DNA of 64,000 nt from Rhodothermia bacterium (GCA_017303715.1 JAFLBZ010000006.1:62001-126000); one strand, 5' to 3'; positions 8,977 to 18,476 are shown, counted from the stretch's first letter. The notes: generated from the sequence alone by a model not told the origin. Translations and numbers: made by a program.

Positions 8977-10155
8977 ATGTCTTACAAACTTCCTCTTTCG
9001 GGCGTACTTGTCTTAGACTTTACCCACGTCATTATGGGGCCTGCTTGCTCCCAAATGCTCGGCGACATGGGCGCTGAGGTTATTCACATTGAACCCCCTT
9101 CTGGAAACAGTACCCGTTTTTTAAGTGGTATGGGTGCTGGATATTTTCCGTTTTTTAGCCGAAATAAAAAAAGTTTAGCGATAGACATTAAGCAACCCGA
9201 AGGCAGGGAAATCATTTACCAACTCATCCAAAAGGCAGATGTTTTGGTGGAAAATTTTGGCCCCGGCACTATGACCCGCTTAGGCTATGGATACGAGAAA
9301 GCATCCTCCCTTAACGATCAACTTATTTATACCGAATTAAAAGGATTTCTCTCCGGCCCCTATGAAAATCGCCAAGCCATGGATGAGTTGATCCAAATGA
9401 TGAGCGGGATTGCCTATATGACCGGACCTCCGGGACAGCCACTCCGTGCGGGTATTTCCGTGGTTGATATCACTGGCGGTATGTTTGCTGCAATGGGGAC
9501 TCTCCTTGCCTTATACGAACGAAAAGAAACAGGGCAAGGAAAACACGTTAAAAGCGCCCTTTTCGAGTCTGCTGTTTATATGATGGGTCAATTTATGGCA
9601 GCTTCAGCCATCTTAGAAAAACCTATGCCCCCCATGCCTGCACGAACAAATGCGTGGAGTGTCTATAATTCTTTCCGAACCGCAGACCATCAAATGGTGT
9701 TCCTTGCTATCATCTCTGAAAAACATTGGGAACGCTTTTGTAAAGCTTTTGAAAAAGAAGACTGGCTTAGCGATGAATCCCTCAAAACCAATAATTTACG
9801 TTTGGTCTCTCCTTGGTTCTTTAATGCCATTTCCGAACTTATGGCGGGCTTAACCAAGGACGTTATTATTCAAAGATGTGCACAATTTGATTTGCCTTTT
9901 GCGCCCGTAAATACAACCGAAGACCTCTTCTCGGATCCACACCTAAACGCCAATCAAGGGATGCTGCAAACTTCGCTGCCAGACAACCATTCCGCGAACT
10001 TACCCCGTTTACCTTTTGAGTATGGCCAGTATAAATTCGATTTAAGACATCAACCGCCAAGCATTGGGGAAAACACAGAGGAAATTCTGCTTGCTTTAGG
10101 GTTGGACATCAACAACATCGAAGCTTTAGCGCGAAAGGGATTAATTTCAAATTAA
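8977..10155 (+). CDS. CaiB/BaiF family CoA-transferase (class III)
   Basis: A 392-residue cytoplasmic protein with the class III CoA-transferase layout: N-terminal LVLDFTHVIMGPACSQMLGDMG, then GAEVIHIEPP, a DVLVENFGPGTMTRLG segment, and AMDELIQMMSGIAYMTG, where Asp136 corresponds to the catalytic aspartate that forms the glutamyl/aspartyl anhydride in formyl-CoA transferase. The C-terminal DLPFAPVNTTEDLFSDPHL segment is also typical. It transfers CoA between carboxylic acids; the substrate pair is not visible (relatives act on carnitine, formate/oxalate, 2-methylacyl or succinyl-CoA substrates). It is a single gene, separated by a terminator upstream and facing the minus-strand T9SS genes downstream. 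Confidence 0.88.
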   Translation: MSYKLPLSGVLVLDFTHVIMGPACSQMLGDMGAEVIHIEPPSGNSTRFLSGMGAGYFPFFSRNKKSLAIDIKQPEGREIIYQLIQKADVLVENFGPGTMTRLGYGYEKASSLNDQLIYTELKGFLSGPYENRQAMDELIQMMSGIAYMTGPPGQPLRAGISVVDITGGMFAAMGTLLALYERKETGQGKHVKSALFESAVYMMGQFMAASAILEKPMPPMPARTNAWSVYNSFRTADHQMVFLAIISEKHWERFCKAFEKEDWLSDESLKTNNLRLVSPWFFNAISELMAGLTKDVIIQRCAQFDLPFAPVNTTEDLFSDPHLNANQGMLQTSLPDNHSANLPRLPFEYGQYKFDLRHQPPSIGENTEEILLALGLDINNIEALARKGLISN

Positions 10156-10258
10156 GCTATGTGTTACAATTTTCAACACATACTATATACTTTATAAATA
10201 ATTGATATTAAATGATTTAGCCTTTCAGATTTCAACTCATTTCTACCCATTATAACCC

Positions 10259-10298
10259 ATAAAAAAAATAGCCTCCCAACGCTTGTGCATCAGGAGGC
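10259..10298 (-). terminator. Terminator of the 10380-11996 gene
   Basis: Read on the minus strand, GCCTCC (10298-10293) and GGAGGC (10276-10271) form a 6-bp G+C-rich stem with a 16-base loop, followed by TA and a run of eight T. It lies about 80 bp behind the stop codon of the minus-strand gene. Confidence 0.75.
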
Positions 10299-10379
10299 CC
10301 CTTTAACAATACCTCATCAAGCGGACTGATGAAGCATGAGATGATGATGTCCAATTTTAAATTAAACCGCGTTAAAAAC

Positions 10380-11996
10380 TTACTTCAGGAGGGTCATCCG
10401 ACCTATTTGCGTTACTTTACCAGTGGTCAACTCAGCAGTAACACGATAAAGGTAAGTTCCCGATTGTAAAGATGCAGCGTTAAGGTTCAAGGTTTGATTT
10501 GCCCCACCTTGGAAGGCCACTTTGGGCATTTCCATAACGAGACGGCCTTGTACATCAAATACCTGAACACCCACAAGAGCGTTACCCGGTAAGTCAAAGC
10601 TAATCTTTGTAGAAGGATTAAACGGGTTTGGATAATTGCCTTTTACGGCAAACTCGGAGGGAAGTTCCACTTCACCTTCAGTTGCTGTAACTGGGCCACG
10701 TTTGAAGTCCACCTTATTTGCAGTACTGGCTACGGCAGAGTTCACACCGTCACTGACCAATACGCGATGGTAGAACGTAGCCGTTGCACCGCCTGCAATT
10801 TTAAAGGTGTTTTTCAATAATGTGTTCAAATCACCTACTGTGATGTTGAAGGTTGTAGCAGATCCAGCATCTTTTACATACGTAGCAGCTCCTAACGGAA
10901 AGGTCGGATCGGTAGAAAGTTGCCATGTGTATTTCAAGGGATCATTTTCTGCATCTGTACCAGCATTCCACGTAACGGTAAGGTTACCAGTCGGGGCACC
11001 TTCTACAATGTAGGTTGCATTGTTCGTGGGAATGAGACCAGTTACTGCCGATGGACGAGCATTTACAATACCTCTCGTCAATTCAACGGATGCAGCAACA
11101 CCTAACGTCGTATTAACGCCGTCCGATGCGTTTGCACGATGATAGACAGTTACTTTACTACCTTTTGCTACACCAGCCGCTGCCAAGATGTCATCAACTT
11201 GTTTGTACGTCAGCGTTACTTTTGTGTCAGTGGTTGAAGCTGAATTCAGAATAGTCGTGAATGCAGCGTCCGTTGCCAATTGCCACGTATAAGAAACCGA
11301 TTTACCATCTGGATCTACAGAAGCAGACCATGTCGGAACCAACGTGTCTGTAGGCTGACCAGCAACCGTTACTTGAGCGCCATTTACAGGATTCGTAATT
11401 GAAGACTGAGAAGGTGCTCCGTTGATTTTAACAGTTCCACTTTCCGCGGGAGAGATCGTAGAAGCAGCATAGTCTTTGTTAAGGATGGTCAGTTCTTCCA
11501 ATGTGACTGTCCCAACTTTACCCGTTGCAACACCACTATTGATGGCTAATGGAATGTTGGCCAAAAATCCACCACCAGTGACCGATTTCGTGGCTTGGTC
11601 TGCACCATTTAAGGCAACGGAAAGGGTGATAGTGGTTTTTGTACCAGCAGTCGTAATGGTTTCGAGACCAGCTCCATTGAAAATAGCTCCTCCATTTTGC
11701 GTCAACAAATTGGCTTGATTGGATTTTGTACCCTTCAAACCAAGTGTTTGTGCTGTATAGGTAAAGAACGTATTGTCAAACGAAACCTTAATCTCAAAAG
11801 CAATGGCATTGGTGACATTAGAGGCGTGAACCTCAACATTGTGTATGTCGCCAGCCTTTAGGTTACTTTCAACGCTTTTTAACCCTTGATCGCCAGCTTT
11901 CAAGTCGAAGTCAATATTTCCTCCTACTTGGGCATAGCTAACACCTACAAGAGCGAAAAGAGCCAATACATAAATTTTGATCTTGATCAATTTCAT
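10380..11996 (-). CDS. Secreted T9SS cargo protein with cohesin-like N-terminal domain and two Ig-like repeats
   Basis: A 538-residue exported protein. It begins with a signal peptide (KIYVLALFALVGVSYA). Residues about 25-190 resemble a cohesin-type beta-sandwich (AGDIHNVEVHASN, AIAFEIKVSFDN, a hydrophobic VGTVTLEELTI strand). Two tandem beta-sandwich repeats of about 110 residues follow; both have a W-x-A-x-x-D-P/A-x-x-x-x-Y-T-W-Q-L core and the ending T-x-Y-H-R-x-x-x-S-D-G-V-N. The last 85 residues are a type A Por secretion sorting domain (NYPNPFNPSTKI, VFDVQGRLV, GTYLYRV, MTLLK end), so the protein should pass the outer membrane by the type IX system and be surface-attached or released. 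Its neighbour on the same strand carries a dockerin. The start has a good AGAGG six bases upstream. Confidence 0.85.
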   Translation of the reverse strand: MKLIKIKIYVLALFALVGVSYAQVGGNIDFDLKAGDQGLKSVESNLKAGDIHNVEVHASNVTNAIAFEIKVSFDNTFFTYTAQTLGLKGTKSNQANLLTQNGGAIFNGAGLETITTAGTKTTITLSVALNGADQATKSVTGGGFLANIPLAINSGVATGKVGTVTLEELTILNKDYAASTISPAESGTVKINGAPSQSSITNPVNGAQVTVAGQPTDTLVPTWSASVDPDGKSVSYTWQLATDAAFTTILNSASTTDTKVTLTYKQVDDILAAAGVAKGSKVTVYHRANASDGVNTTLGVAASVELTRGIVNARPSAVTGLIPTNNATYIVEGAPTGNLTVTWNAGTDAENDPLKYTWQLSTDPTFPLGAATYVKDAGSATTFNITVGDLNTLLKNTFKIAGGATATFYHRVLVSDGVNSAVASTANKVDFKRGPVTATEGEVELPSEFAVKGNYPNPFNPSTKISFDLPGNALVGVQVFDVQGRLVMEMPKVAFQGGANQTLNLNAASLQSGTYLYRVTAELTTGKVTQIGRMTLLK

Positions 11997-12002
11997 TTTT
12001 TT

Positions 12003-12007
12003 CCTCT
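12003..12007 (-). promoter_or_regulatory. Ribosome binding site AGAGG of the 10380-11996 gene
   Basis: AGAGG on the minus strand ends six bases before the ATG at 11996. Clear Shine-Dalgarno sequences are rare in this window, so it supports this start and suggests strong translation of the T9SS cargo. Confidence 0.6.
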
Positions 12008-12132
12008 ATCCTTTTTTGGTTCTATCCCGGTTTCACACATCGTATTACACAACAAAAGAGATCAATAATCAATCTTTAGGTAAAACAAATGCGTGGTTTG
12101 TCTTGGAATACGTTTAGGGATTTCAAAACCTT

Positions 12133-12165
12133 AAAAGGGGAAGGGTTTGGTCACCCTCCCCCTTT
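12133..12165 (-). terminator. Terminator of the giant T9SS gene
   Basis: A 12-bp stem with one mismatch (12134-12145 against 12154-12165) and an eight-base loop. On the minus strand it is followed by TTTTAAGGTTTT. It lies about 25 bp behind the stop at 12191. Confidence 0.75.
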
Positions 12166-12190
12166 CTCGGTATGAACCTGTGTTACAGGA

Positions 12191-15100
12191 TTATTTCAAG
12201 AGGGTCATTTTGTTGACCTTCACGAAGTTACCTGCTTGGATGCGATAGAGGTAAACACCACTTGCAACTGGAGCACCGGCGTTGTCGGTTGCATTCCATG
12301 TCATGGTGTGTACACCAGCTTCAACTTGGCCAGAAACCATCGTTTTAACGAGACGACCAGTCATGTCGAAGATTTGGAGTTTTACGCTCGCAGATTCAGG
12401 CAAGCTGAAGCGGATAGCGGTTGTGGGGTTGAATGGGTTCGGGTAGTTTTGATCCAAAGCAAATTCACTTGGGATACCAACACCAGTAACTTCTTCAGCA
12501 CCTTTTGCAGCAGCAGCTTCAACTACAATGATGTCACTAAGTTTAACACTCTTCGCTTTTGCACTGAGTTCGATTACTGCAATAACACCATTTTCTACAA
12601 CACCAGCGGTAGAAGCTACAGCATAGGTATTGCCAGAAGCTACGGAGAGGCTGTTGCCTTTGAATGCAGCACCATCTTGTACTTTGACAACTTCAGCACC
12701 TTCAGCGGCGATGTCAAATTGGAAGCCTTGTACATTCGTTAAGCCAGTAGCACGAACATAAGCAAGATTGCCTTTAACTTCAACGCTCAACTTAGCAGAG
12801 GTTACTGGAAGTTGTTCGGTTTTGCCAAGTGCAGCACCCGTTCCAAAGAGCTTCGCAAAGCGAGCATAATCGGCAAGACCGATAGAGCCGTTGTTGTCGA
12901 AGTCGAAGGTTTTGGTGTAGTTAGCAGTACCAGCAGCAGCACCATAGGTTTGTGCAAATACTGCGAGGTCTTGTACGTTCACTTTACCGTCACCGTTGGC
13001 ATCGCCAGGTACGGTACCACCGATTGCAGAACCTTTTGCAGCGTTAGAAGCTTCAGATACGTTGATGCCGTCAGAAGCTTTAACGGTATAGTCGCTACCA
13101 CCAAAAGCCGGAGCTTCGAAGGTAATAGAAACTTTACCACCTGCAACGGTTGCTTGCGTAGCTGGAACGGTTGCAACAAGTGCACCAGCAGCGTCATATA
13201 CTTTGTATTCGGTTACAGCAAATACGGTAACGGTATTACCAACTTTTGTTCCGAAGGATGGGCCGTATTGCGTGAACTTACCATGATCGGCAGAGGTGAA
13301 GGTTGCAACAAGTTGCTTACCTGCATCACCATCAACAATAGCAAGATCTTTGCCTACATTAGCTGGAGCAACATCATCGGTCATGTTAACCGTTCCCCAT
13401 GCAACCATGTTAGAAGCAGCACTGTTAGCGAGCGTGTAGTTGTTACCAGCTTCACGAACACCATCGTCTTTCGTCATGTTTTCGCCAACAACGGCTACAC
13501 TGAACGTAACGGTTCCGCTCGTTGGAGCTACTGCAAAGGTTACCGAGAATTTATCCGTTCCCGTGGCACCAGAAGCACCTGTGGCAGGTGGCGCAAATTG
13601 TGCAACCAACGTGCTTACACCAGCTTTCGTCATATAGACTTCGTAACGAGCAACTTTCGTCGCACCGAACTGATAGGTTGGGTGGAACGGATCGTTGGTC
13701 GAACGGCAAATTTCACCTGATACTACTGCACCGTTTGTACCAGCTACGAGAGCAGGGCCAGCAGCGCCACAAGCAGTGATCGGAGATACAGTACGTACCA
13801 GATCGCCAGCGTTGACTTTACCAGCATTCGGGCCATTCAACGTTGCAGTTGGAGCCGCATTAGCACTGTTTTGGAGGTTGAATCGTGCAGTACCATTCAA
13901 ATCCTTCACTTTATTAATGTTCGAAAGTGATACCTTCAAATTGTTTGAAGGAGCAATCATGAACAAGTTGATAGGATACGTGGTGTAGGTAACCGCGCGA
14001 GCCGTTACATTTACTGCAACGATATTTGCGGGAGCAGGTAATGCACCAGTGTTATTCATATCGAATAAGATGTCGCCGTTGTCAACAGCAGCAACGTTTT
14101 CGGAGAAGTTTACAACAAAGGTGTTAGGACCAATGATGTTAGCACTGATGATCGCAGGACCAGCATAATCCATAGATGCCACGCCAGTAGCGTTAGCAGC
14201 CATTTGGTTCGAGTTGAAGTCAGATACTGCACCAGCAGCATTTGTTACTTGAGGTTTCGCATCGGTATCGCCATTTTCCGCTCCACCCGTTTTGCCTACG
14301 CTAAGTGCAACCCATTCGTCTTGGAGTTGATCCACTTGGCTCATCGTGGCTGCTGTGTTTTCAGCACCATTTGACCAATAGTAGGTACGTGGGTCGTTAG
14401 CACCAGCAGCAGTTGCCGGTTTGATGAAGCTATTTACGGTATAACCATCAACCGTAAACTTGGAAGCATCAACAGTATTGTCATCAATTTCTTCGTCCAA
14501 TTTAACGAGTACCAAATCCACCTTACCGTCAGAGTTGGTGTCAAGTGTCCAAGCAGCAGCGATTTTTGGAGCATCTGGGTCATTGATCGAAATATCAACA
14601 CCATTGGTGATGTTACCTTTCCGGTCATTGCTAGAAGCAGCCGTTGCCCAAATTGGGTTTCCACCCAAACCAGCGCCCGTTATTTGCATAGGAGTAACAA
14701 CTGCGGCACCTGTTGCTTTTGCAACGGTAGCAGTAGCACCATAACGGTCGGTTGGCAAGTTCGGAATGTTCAGCGTAGTAGCAATAGTTACGGTTGCGCT
14801 ACGTCCTGATACAGCTGTGGTACCAGCCATGTCAGAAATGTAGTTGTTGTTGGCCGTGATATTAGCACGTACAATTCCCAATACATCACCCAATACATCG
14901 TATTTGATCAGGTTGTTATTGGTTGCATTGTCAATCGTGAAGGAGGTTGAACCAGCGGGGAAAGTAATTGCACCGCCACCATAAGCACTTGCATGGGCTG
15001 GCGTAGGCGCTCCTGGAGGTGTACCATCATTGGTATAGGTAAAGTTACCTTCAGCAGCACCAACTTCTTGTACGGTTTCGGAGAAAGTTACACGAATGCG

Positions 15101-17746
15101 TTTGAAGCCAACTTGACCAACAGCACGAACCAATACGGGTTCTGCATCGTCAAAGAGGCGATCCAAAACTGCTGGGGCACCGCTTTTGTGGTTAAGCGTA
15201 TTGTTCATCGCGTCGCTTACAGAAACCATAGCGTTTCCAGCGAAGTCTTTGATGTTGGTTCCGGTAAGTGCAACTGACAATTCAACACCAGCTGTACCAT
15301 ACACTTTCAAAGAAACGGTTCCGTTTTGGAGCGCCATTTTCAGCGCAGCATCTACCGGTACAGTTGCAAAGATCGAACCACCACGGCCATTCACCGCAGC
15401 AACACCTGTTACTGAAGTGGAGATGTCTTTGTTATTTGCACTGTTTGCACTGTCTTCCAACATCAACTTCGTGAATGAAGAAGCCAAGTTAGAGAACGTA
15501 CCTTCAATGGTCATCGGTGCATTACCATCATACTTAACACGAACCTGACCACCACGCTGTGGTAAGTCTGGGGTATCAATCATTGTAAGGAGCAAGTCCA
15601 AGTTAATGGCAGAGCCAGAAGTGATCGTAGGAATTGCGCCTGTATCAAAGCTGCTTCCTTCAGCAAAAGAAACAAACACAACGTTGTCATTGTCGTTTGC
15701 ATCTTTTGGGTGATCAACGTTTACAGAGACGGTACCATAACCATCAACAGAGAAAGCAGGTGTTACCGTGCCTTGTGCACCTACGGTTGCGCCATCAACT
15801 GGCTCGGAGAAGATGATGTAATAACCATCTAATTTACCATTTGCATTTTGGTCAACGGTACCAGCATACATGGCAACTGGTGCAGCTTTATCTGTAGCGT
15901 TGCGGAGCCAAAGTTCACGACCAGCAGCTGGGAAACCATCTGGAACAGCTTGGTTGGTTTGAACAGGATCGCGGTCTCCGATATCTTCGCTATTGCCATC
16001 TGCCAAATAACGGCTTTGTGGCATGTAGTCAGTATGATAGGTAGCAGCTTCACCCGTAGCGTCTGCTTTCGCATAACCTAAGTTGGTTCCAGCAGCATTG
16101 GTCAATACGGATTTGTCAAATCCACTCAAGTAAACACGGACTTTACGATCATCCGGACGTGCTTGGGTAAATGCATGGTCAATTACAATCGGATTTACAC
16201 CATCATTGGTGCGTACCAAGAAATTGTTTTGACTCCATTTGGCATTGCCTTTGGTGGCTTCATCGGTACGTGCGGCAGCTGCACTGGCTTTAGCATCTAA
16301 GTAAAGACCTAGGTTGTTGCCTAATTTTTCCGAGTAAACAAACTCAACAGCATCAATATAGCCGTCTTTGTTGGTATCCAAAGCGCAGATGTCAATGATT
16401 GCAGGAGGCGCATCGTCGTCACCAGGGAAGGTAACTGAAGAAGCGGTAGAAGTCGCTTCGGTGTTACCACCTTTTGCCAACTCGATACCTACTGCATCAC
16501 GAATTTGTTTGTTCACAGGAGTAGTTGCCTGCCCAGTGGTATAGGTAAAGTTTGGCCAAGCGTCGGTATCTGGCGTGGTTTTTTCTGTAAGGTTCAATAC
16601 ACTCTTGGTATAGCGGTTCGCCAAGTTGGCGTGAGGGCCAGACTCAAGTGTACTTGCACCATAAGAAGCAACGGTATAAGCCCCATAGAAGCTATCCGAA
16701 ATAGAGGTAGCCGCTTTAAAATCAGCCAAAGCTGGAAGGGTTACGGCTTCGGAGTAGGTAACGGTGTAGGTATCAATTTTACCATTGCCTTGAACATTTG
16801 GCGTACCAGCAATGTGTGTAGCACCAGCAGTTCCGCCGGCAACGTTAGTGTCGTTGGTCTCAGCAGAGGTAACGAAAGGCGCAACACAGTCTGCTACCGC
16901 AAAGTTGGTAGCTGTAGAAAGTGGGGCACGGAAGTTGCTCAAAAGACGCAATCCACCTTGATCACTGACGTTACCAGGGGTATAGGTCATCGTAAGCGCT
17001 TCACCCGTCCATGCTTGGGCATAAACCTCATTGATGTTAAGGGTAATTACACCTACGCCACCTTCGTTGGTAATGCCACCACCACTTACGGTGTGCGCAG
17101 GAGCTGGAGCAGCTGTTACATCACCAAAGGCACCAGCAGCGAAGCCAGATGTGGCAATGGGGCCATTGAGTTTGATTTTGACTTGGTCAATACGACCATC
17201 AGCATCAGCGTCGCCCGTACAAGCAGAAGCAAATGAAACAAATACCCCATCTTGCTCATCAAGGGTAAAGGTTTCAATCTGGCCTACTTTGGTTCCACCG
17301 CCCACCATGGCCAATTGGCCTGTGTTTGCATTGTACGTTACTTGTGGTTTAGTATCGCCGTCGAACGATGCTTTTTCTGTAACGCTCAAGAACACGTCTT
17401 GGTAGCCGGCAGCTGCGATGGAGATACCGGTTACACCAGCTGAGCGAAGTGCGTCAGCATAGGCCATCGTTGCTGCATCGCCTTCAAAGTCGCCAAAAGT
17501 TGGCGCGGCATCAGAGAAGGTGTAGCCTGCAACGGTGAAGCCGTCGTAGTTAGGGACAGTACCCGGCTGGAAGGAACTTCCGACGGAGCCTGAGTTTAGG
17601 AGAACAACTTTGTCAATCTTACCGTTTCCGTTGGTATCCAACGTTACGATAGCACTGAACGGCTGTCCTGTCTGAGCAAAAGCTGCGCTAATGCTCAGTA
17701 AACCCACTGCTACGACTGCCAGTACTTTTGAGAAGGTTTTTTTCAT
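12191..17746 (-). CDS. Giant secreted T9SS cargo protein with repeated calcium-loop motifs, dockerin and cohesin-like region
   Basis: About 1851 residues, exported by a Sec signal (VLAVVAVGLLSISAAFA). The body has several beta-rich units. Many open with an EF-hand-like loop followed by a strand: DTNGNGKIDKV, DADADGRIDQV, GNGKIDTYTV, DTNKDGYIDAVEF, DQNANGKLDGYYI, DTNSDGKVDLVLV. The units then contain SbsA/Big_5-like strands such as VTFSETV, IIFSEPVDG and VNFSENVA. Residues about 1580-1640 form a dockerin type I-like pair (GDANGDGKVNVQDLAVF and DFDNNGSIGLADYARF). Residues about 1650-1755 look cohesin-like (GLTNVQGFQFDI). The last 90 residues are a Por sorting domain (NYPNPFNPTTAI, DMTGRLV, MTLLK). 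Known family traits suggest a calcium-stabilised surface fibre or S-layer-like protein; the function is inferred. Three ATGs stand in a row; spacing to AGAGG favours the third (17746), with 17752 the alternative. Confidence 0.85.
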   Translation of the reverse strand: MKKTFSKVLAVVAVGLLSISAAFAQTGQPFSAIVTLDTNGNGKIDKVVLLNSGSVGSSFQPGTVPNYDGFTVAGYTFSDAAPTFGDFEGDAATMAYADALRSAGVTGISIAAAGYQDVFLSVTEKASFDGDTKPQVTYNANTGQLAMVGGGTKVGQIETFTLDEQDGVFVSFASACTGDADADGRIDQVKIKLNGPIATSGFAAGAFGDVTAAPAPAHTVSGGGITNEGGVGVITLNINEVYAQAWTGEALTMTYTPGNVSDQGGLRLLSNFRAPLSTATNFAVADCVAPFVTSAETNDTNVAGGTAGATHIAGTPNVQGNGKIDTYTVTYSEAVTLPALADFKAATSISDSFYGAYTVASYGASTLESGPHANLANRYTKSVLNLTEKTTPDTDAWPNFTYTTGQATTPVNKQIRDAVGIELAKGGNTEATSTASSVTFPGDDDAPPAIIDICALDTNKDGYIDAVEFVYSEKLGNNLGLYLDAKASAAAARTDEATKGNAKWSQNNFLVRTNDGVNPIVIDHAFTQARPDDRKVRVYLSGFDKSVLTNAAGTNLGYAKADATGEAATYHTDYMPQSRYLADGNSEDIGDRDPVQTNQAVPDGFPAAGRELWLRNATDKAAPVAMYAGTVDQNANGKLDGYYIIFSEPVDGATVGAQGTVTPAFSVDGYGTVSVNVDHPKDANDNDNVVFVSFAEGSSFDTGAIPTITSGSAINLDLLLTMIDTPDLPQRGGQVRVKYDGNAPMTIEGTFSNLASSFTKLMLEDSANSANNKDISTSVTGVAAVNGRGGSIFATVPVDAALKMALQNGTVSLKVYGTAGVELSVALTGTNIKDFAGNAMVSVSDAMNNTLNHKSGAPAVLDRLFDDAEPVLVRAVGQVGFKRIRVTFSETVQEVGAAEGNFTYTNDGTPPGAPTPAHASAYGGGAITFPAGSTSFTIDNATNNNLIKYDVLGDVLGIVRANITANNNYISDMAGTTAVSGRSATVTIATTLNIPNLPTDRYGATATVAKATGAAVVTPMQITGAGLGGNPIWATAASSNDRKGNITNGVDISINDPDAPKIAAAWTLDTNSDGKVDLVLVKLDEEIDDNTVDASKFTVDGYTVNSFIKPATAAGANDPRTYYWSNGAENTAATMSQVDQLQDEWVALSVGKTGGAENGDTDAKPQVTNAAGAVSDFNSNQMAANATGVASMDYAGPAIISANIIGPNTFVVNFSENVAAVDNGDILFDMNNTGALPAPANIVAVNVTARAVTYTTYPINLFMIAPSNNLKVSLSNINKVKDLNGTARFNLQNSANAAPTATLNGPNAGKVNAGDLVRTVSPITACGAAGPALVAGTNGAVVSGEICRSTNDPFHPTYQFGATKVARYEVYMTKAGVSTLVAQFAPPATGASGATGTDKFSVTFAVAPTSGTVTFSVAVVGENMTKDDGVREAGNNYTLANSAASNMVAWGTVNMTDDVAPANVGKDLAIVDGDAGKQLVATFTSADHGKFTQYGPSFGTKVGNTVTVFAVTEYKVYDAAGALVATVPATQATVAGGKVSITFEAPAFGGSDYTVKASDGINVSEASNAAKGSAIGGTVPGDANGDGKVNVQDLAVFAQTYGAAAGTANYTKTFDFDNNGSIGLADYARFAKLFGTGAALGKTEQLPVTSAKLSVEVKGNLAYVRATGLTNVQGFQFDIAAEGAEVVKVQDGAAFKGNSLSVASGNTYAVASTAGVVENGVIAVIELSAKAKSVKLSDIIVVEAAAAKGAEEVTGVGIPSEFALDQNYPNPFNPTTAIRFSLPESASVKLQIFDMTGRLVKTMVSGQVEAGVHTMTWNATDNAGAPVASGVYLYRIQAGNFVKVNKMTLLK

Positions 17747-17753
17747 CATCATA

Positions 17754-17758
17754 CCTCT
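17754..17758 (-). promoter_or_regulatory. Ribosome binding site that decides between three consecutive ATGs
   Basis: AGAGG on the minus strand lies one base before the first ATG (17752), four before the second (17749) and seven before the third (17746). The last spacing is the normal one, so the third ATG is probably the main start. Confidence 0.55.
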
Positions 17759-17818
17759 TCAGATTACTGTTAGTTTAGAGTGATTGTTAAGGATTAGGTT
17801 ATTGGTATTGTTAAGGGT

Positions 17819-17826
17819 CAAATTTA
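17819..17826 (-). promoter_or_regulatory. Possible Bacteroidota-type -7 element (TAAATTTG)
   Basis: TAAATTTG on the minus strand matches the TAnnTTTG -7 consensus known from Bacteroidota and lies 66 bp before the start of the giant T9SS gene. No well-placed TTTG -33 box was found, so this is tentative. Confidence 0.25.
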
Positions 17827-17992
17827 GATGAAGACCAAAATGATATGAGTAAACCAATTTTGTATAGCAACTATTAAAGATACCAACAAAATTAGCAAAT
17901 TCAATTCTGGTACATCGGATATGATATTACGTCAAGTAATAGCAAAAAGCAACTGTCATCTTGAGATGCGTTACAAATTCGCAATCAGTTTG

Positions 17993-18012
17993 ACAGTAAG
18001 TGCACTTACTGT
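17993..18012. repeat. Perfect 20-bp palindrome over a stop codon
   Basis: The sequence ACAGTAAGTG is followed directly by its reverse complement CACTTACTGT. The TAA stop of the lipoprotein gene (18006-18008) lies inside it. There is no T-run on either side, so it is not a classical terminator. It may be a dimeric protein-binding site or a 3' stabilising hairpin. Confidence 0.7.
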
Positions 18013-18476
18013 TTACAGTCGTCAAAGGTTTTTTTACCCGTTTTATCGTAGTTCACGCTACAAAGTAACTTCCCTTGATCGTCATATTTGAATTCTGCAA
18101 GTACTTTTCCATCAGGATAGTATTTGGTGGAGGTTCCGACTTCAATTCCATTTTTATAGGTACGTTTTAGCCGAAGGAACTCTTTTCCATTTTCGGTAAA
18201 ATACACTTTGTACTCGCCTTCAAATTTGCCATTTTTCATTTTGGCATCCATTCTCTGGGTTACATCTTGGGGTATAGCGCCTTTTATCTCGCCCGAATAT
18301 GGCTTGCCTGTTTCGGCATCCATGTAGGTATTGTCCTTCAACATGAGGTCTTTACCTTCCTCCAAAAACAATCCGGCCTTTGGATTTCGGCCTTCATATT
18401 TTTTGTGTGGATCGTCTTGGCACGCCGAGAGGGTCATTATAGGGAGTAGAAAAATCAAATACTTGATCTTGTTCAT
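18006..18476 (-). CDS. Lipoprotein with MORN_2 / YwqK-like repeats
   Basis: A 156-residue protein with a lipoprotein signal (YLIFLLPIMTLSAC, cysteine at residue 19). The mature part holds short beta-hairpin repeats of the MORN_2 type: YTNG/YKNG turns such as GKPYSGEIKG, MKNGKFEGEYKVYF, YKNGIEVGTSTKYYPDG and LAEFKYDDQGKL. Proteins with such repeats are common in Bacteroidota and are often called YwqK-family antitoxin-like, but that name says little about function. I chose the ATG at 18476; an in-frame TTG at 18497 would add seven residues. No toxin partner is visible nearby: the next gene on the strand is YqgE, about 115 bp upstream. Function unknown. Confidence 0.75.
   Translation of the reverse strand: MNKIKYLIFLLPIMTLSACQDDPHKKYEGRNPKAGLFLEEGKDLMLKDNTYMDAETGKPYSGEIKGAIPQDVTQRMDAKMKNGKFEGEYKVYFTENGKEFLRLKRTYKNGIEVGTSTKYYPDGKVLAEFKYDDQGKLLCSVNYDKTGKKTFDDCKQ

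Noticed and set aside
12812-17236. Long plus-strand frames opposite the giant T9SS gene (12812-13720, 16505-17236 and others)
   Set aside because: They are rich in Cys, Ser, Arg and lack domains; they arise from the biased codon use of the minus-strand gene, which has a signal peptide, repeats and a sorting domain.
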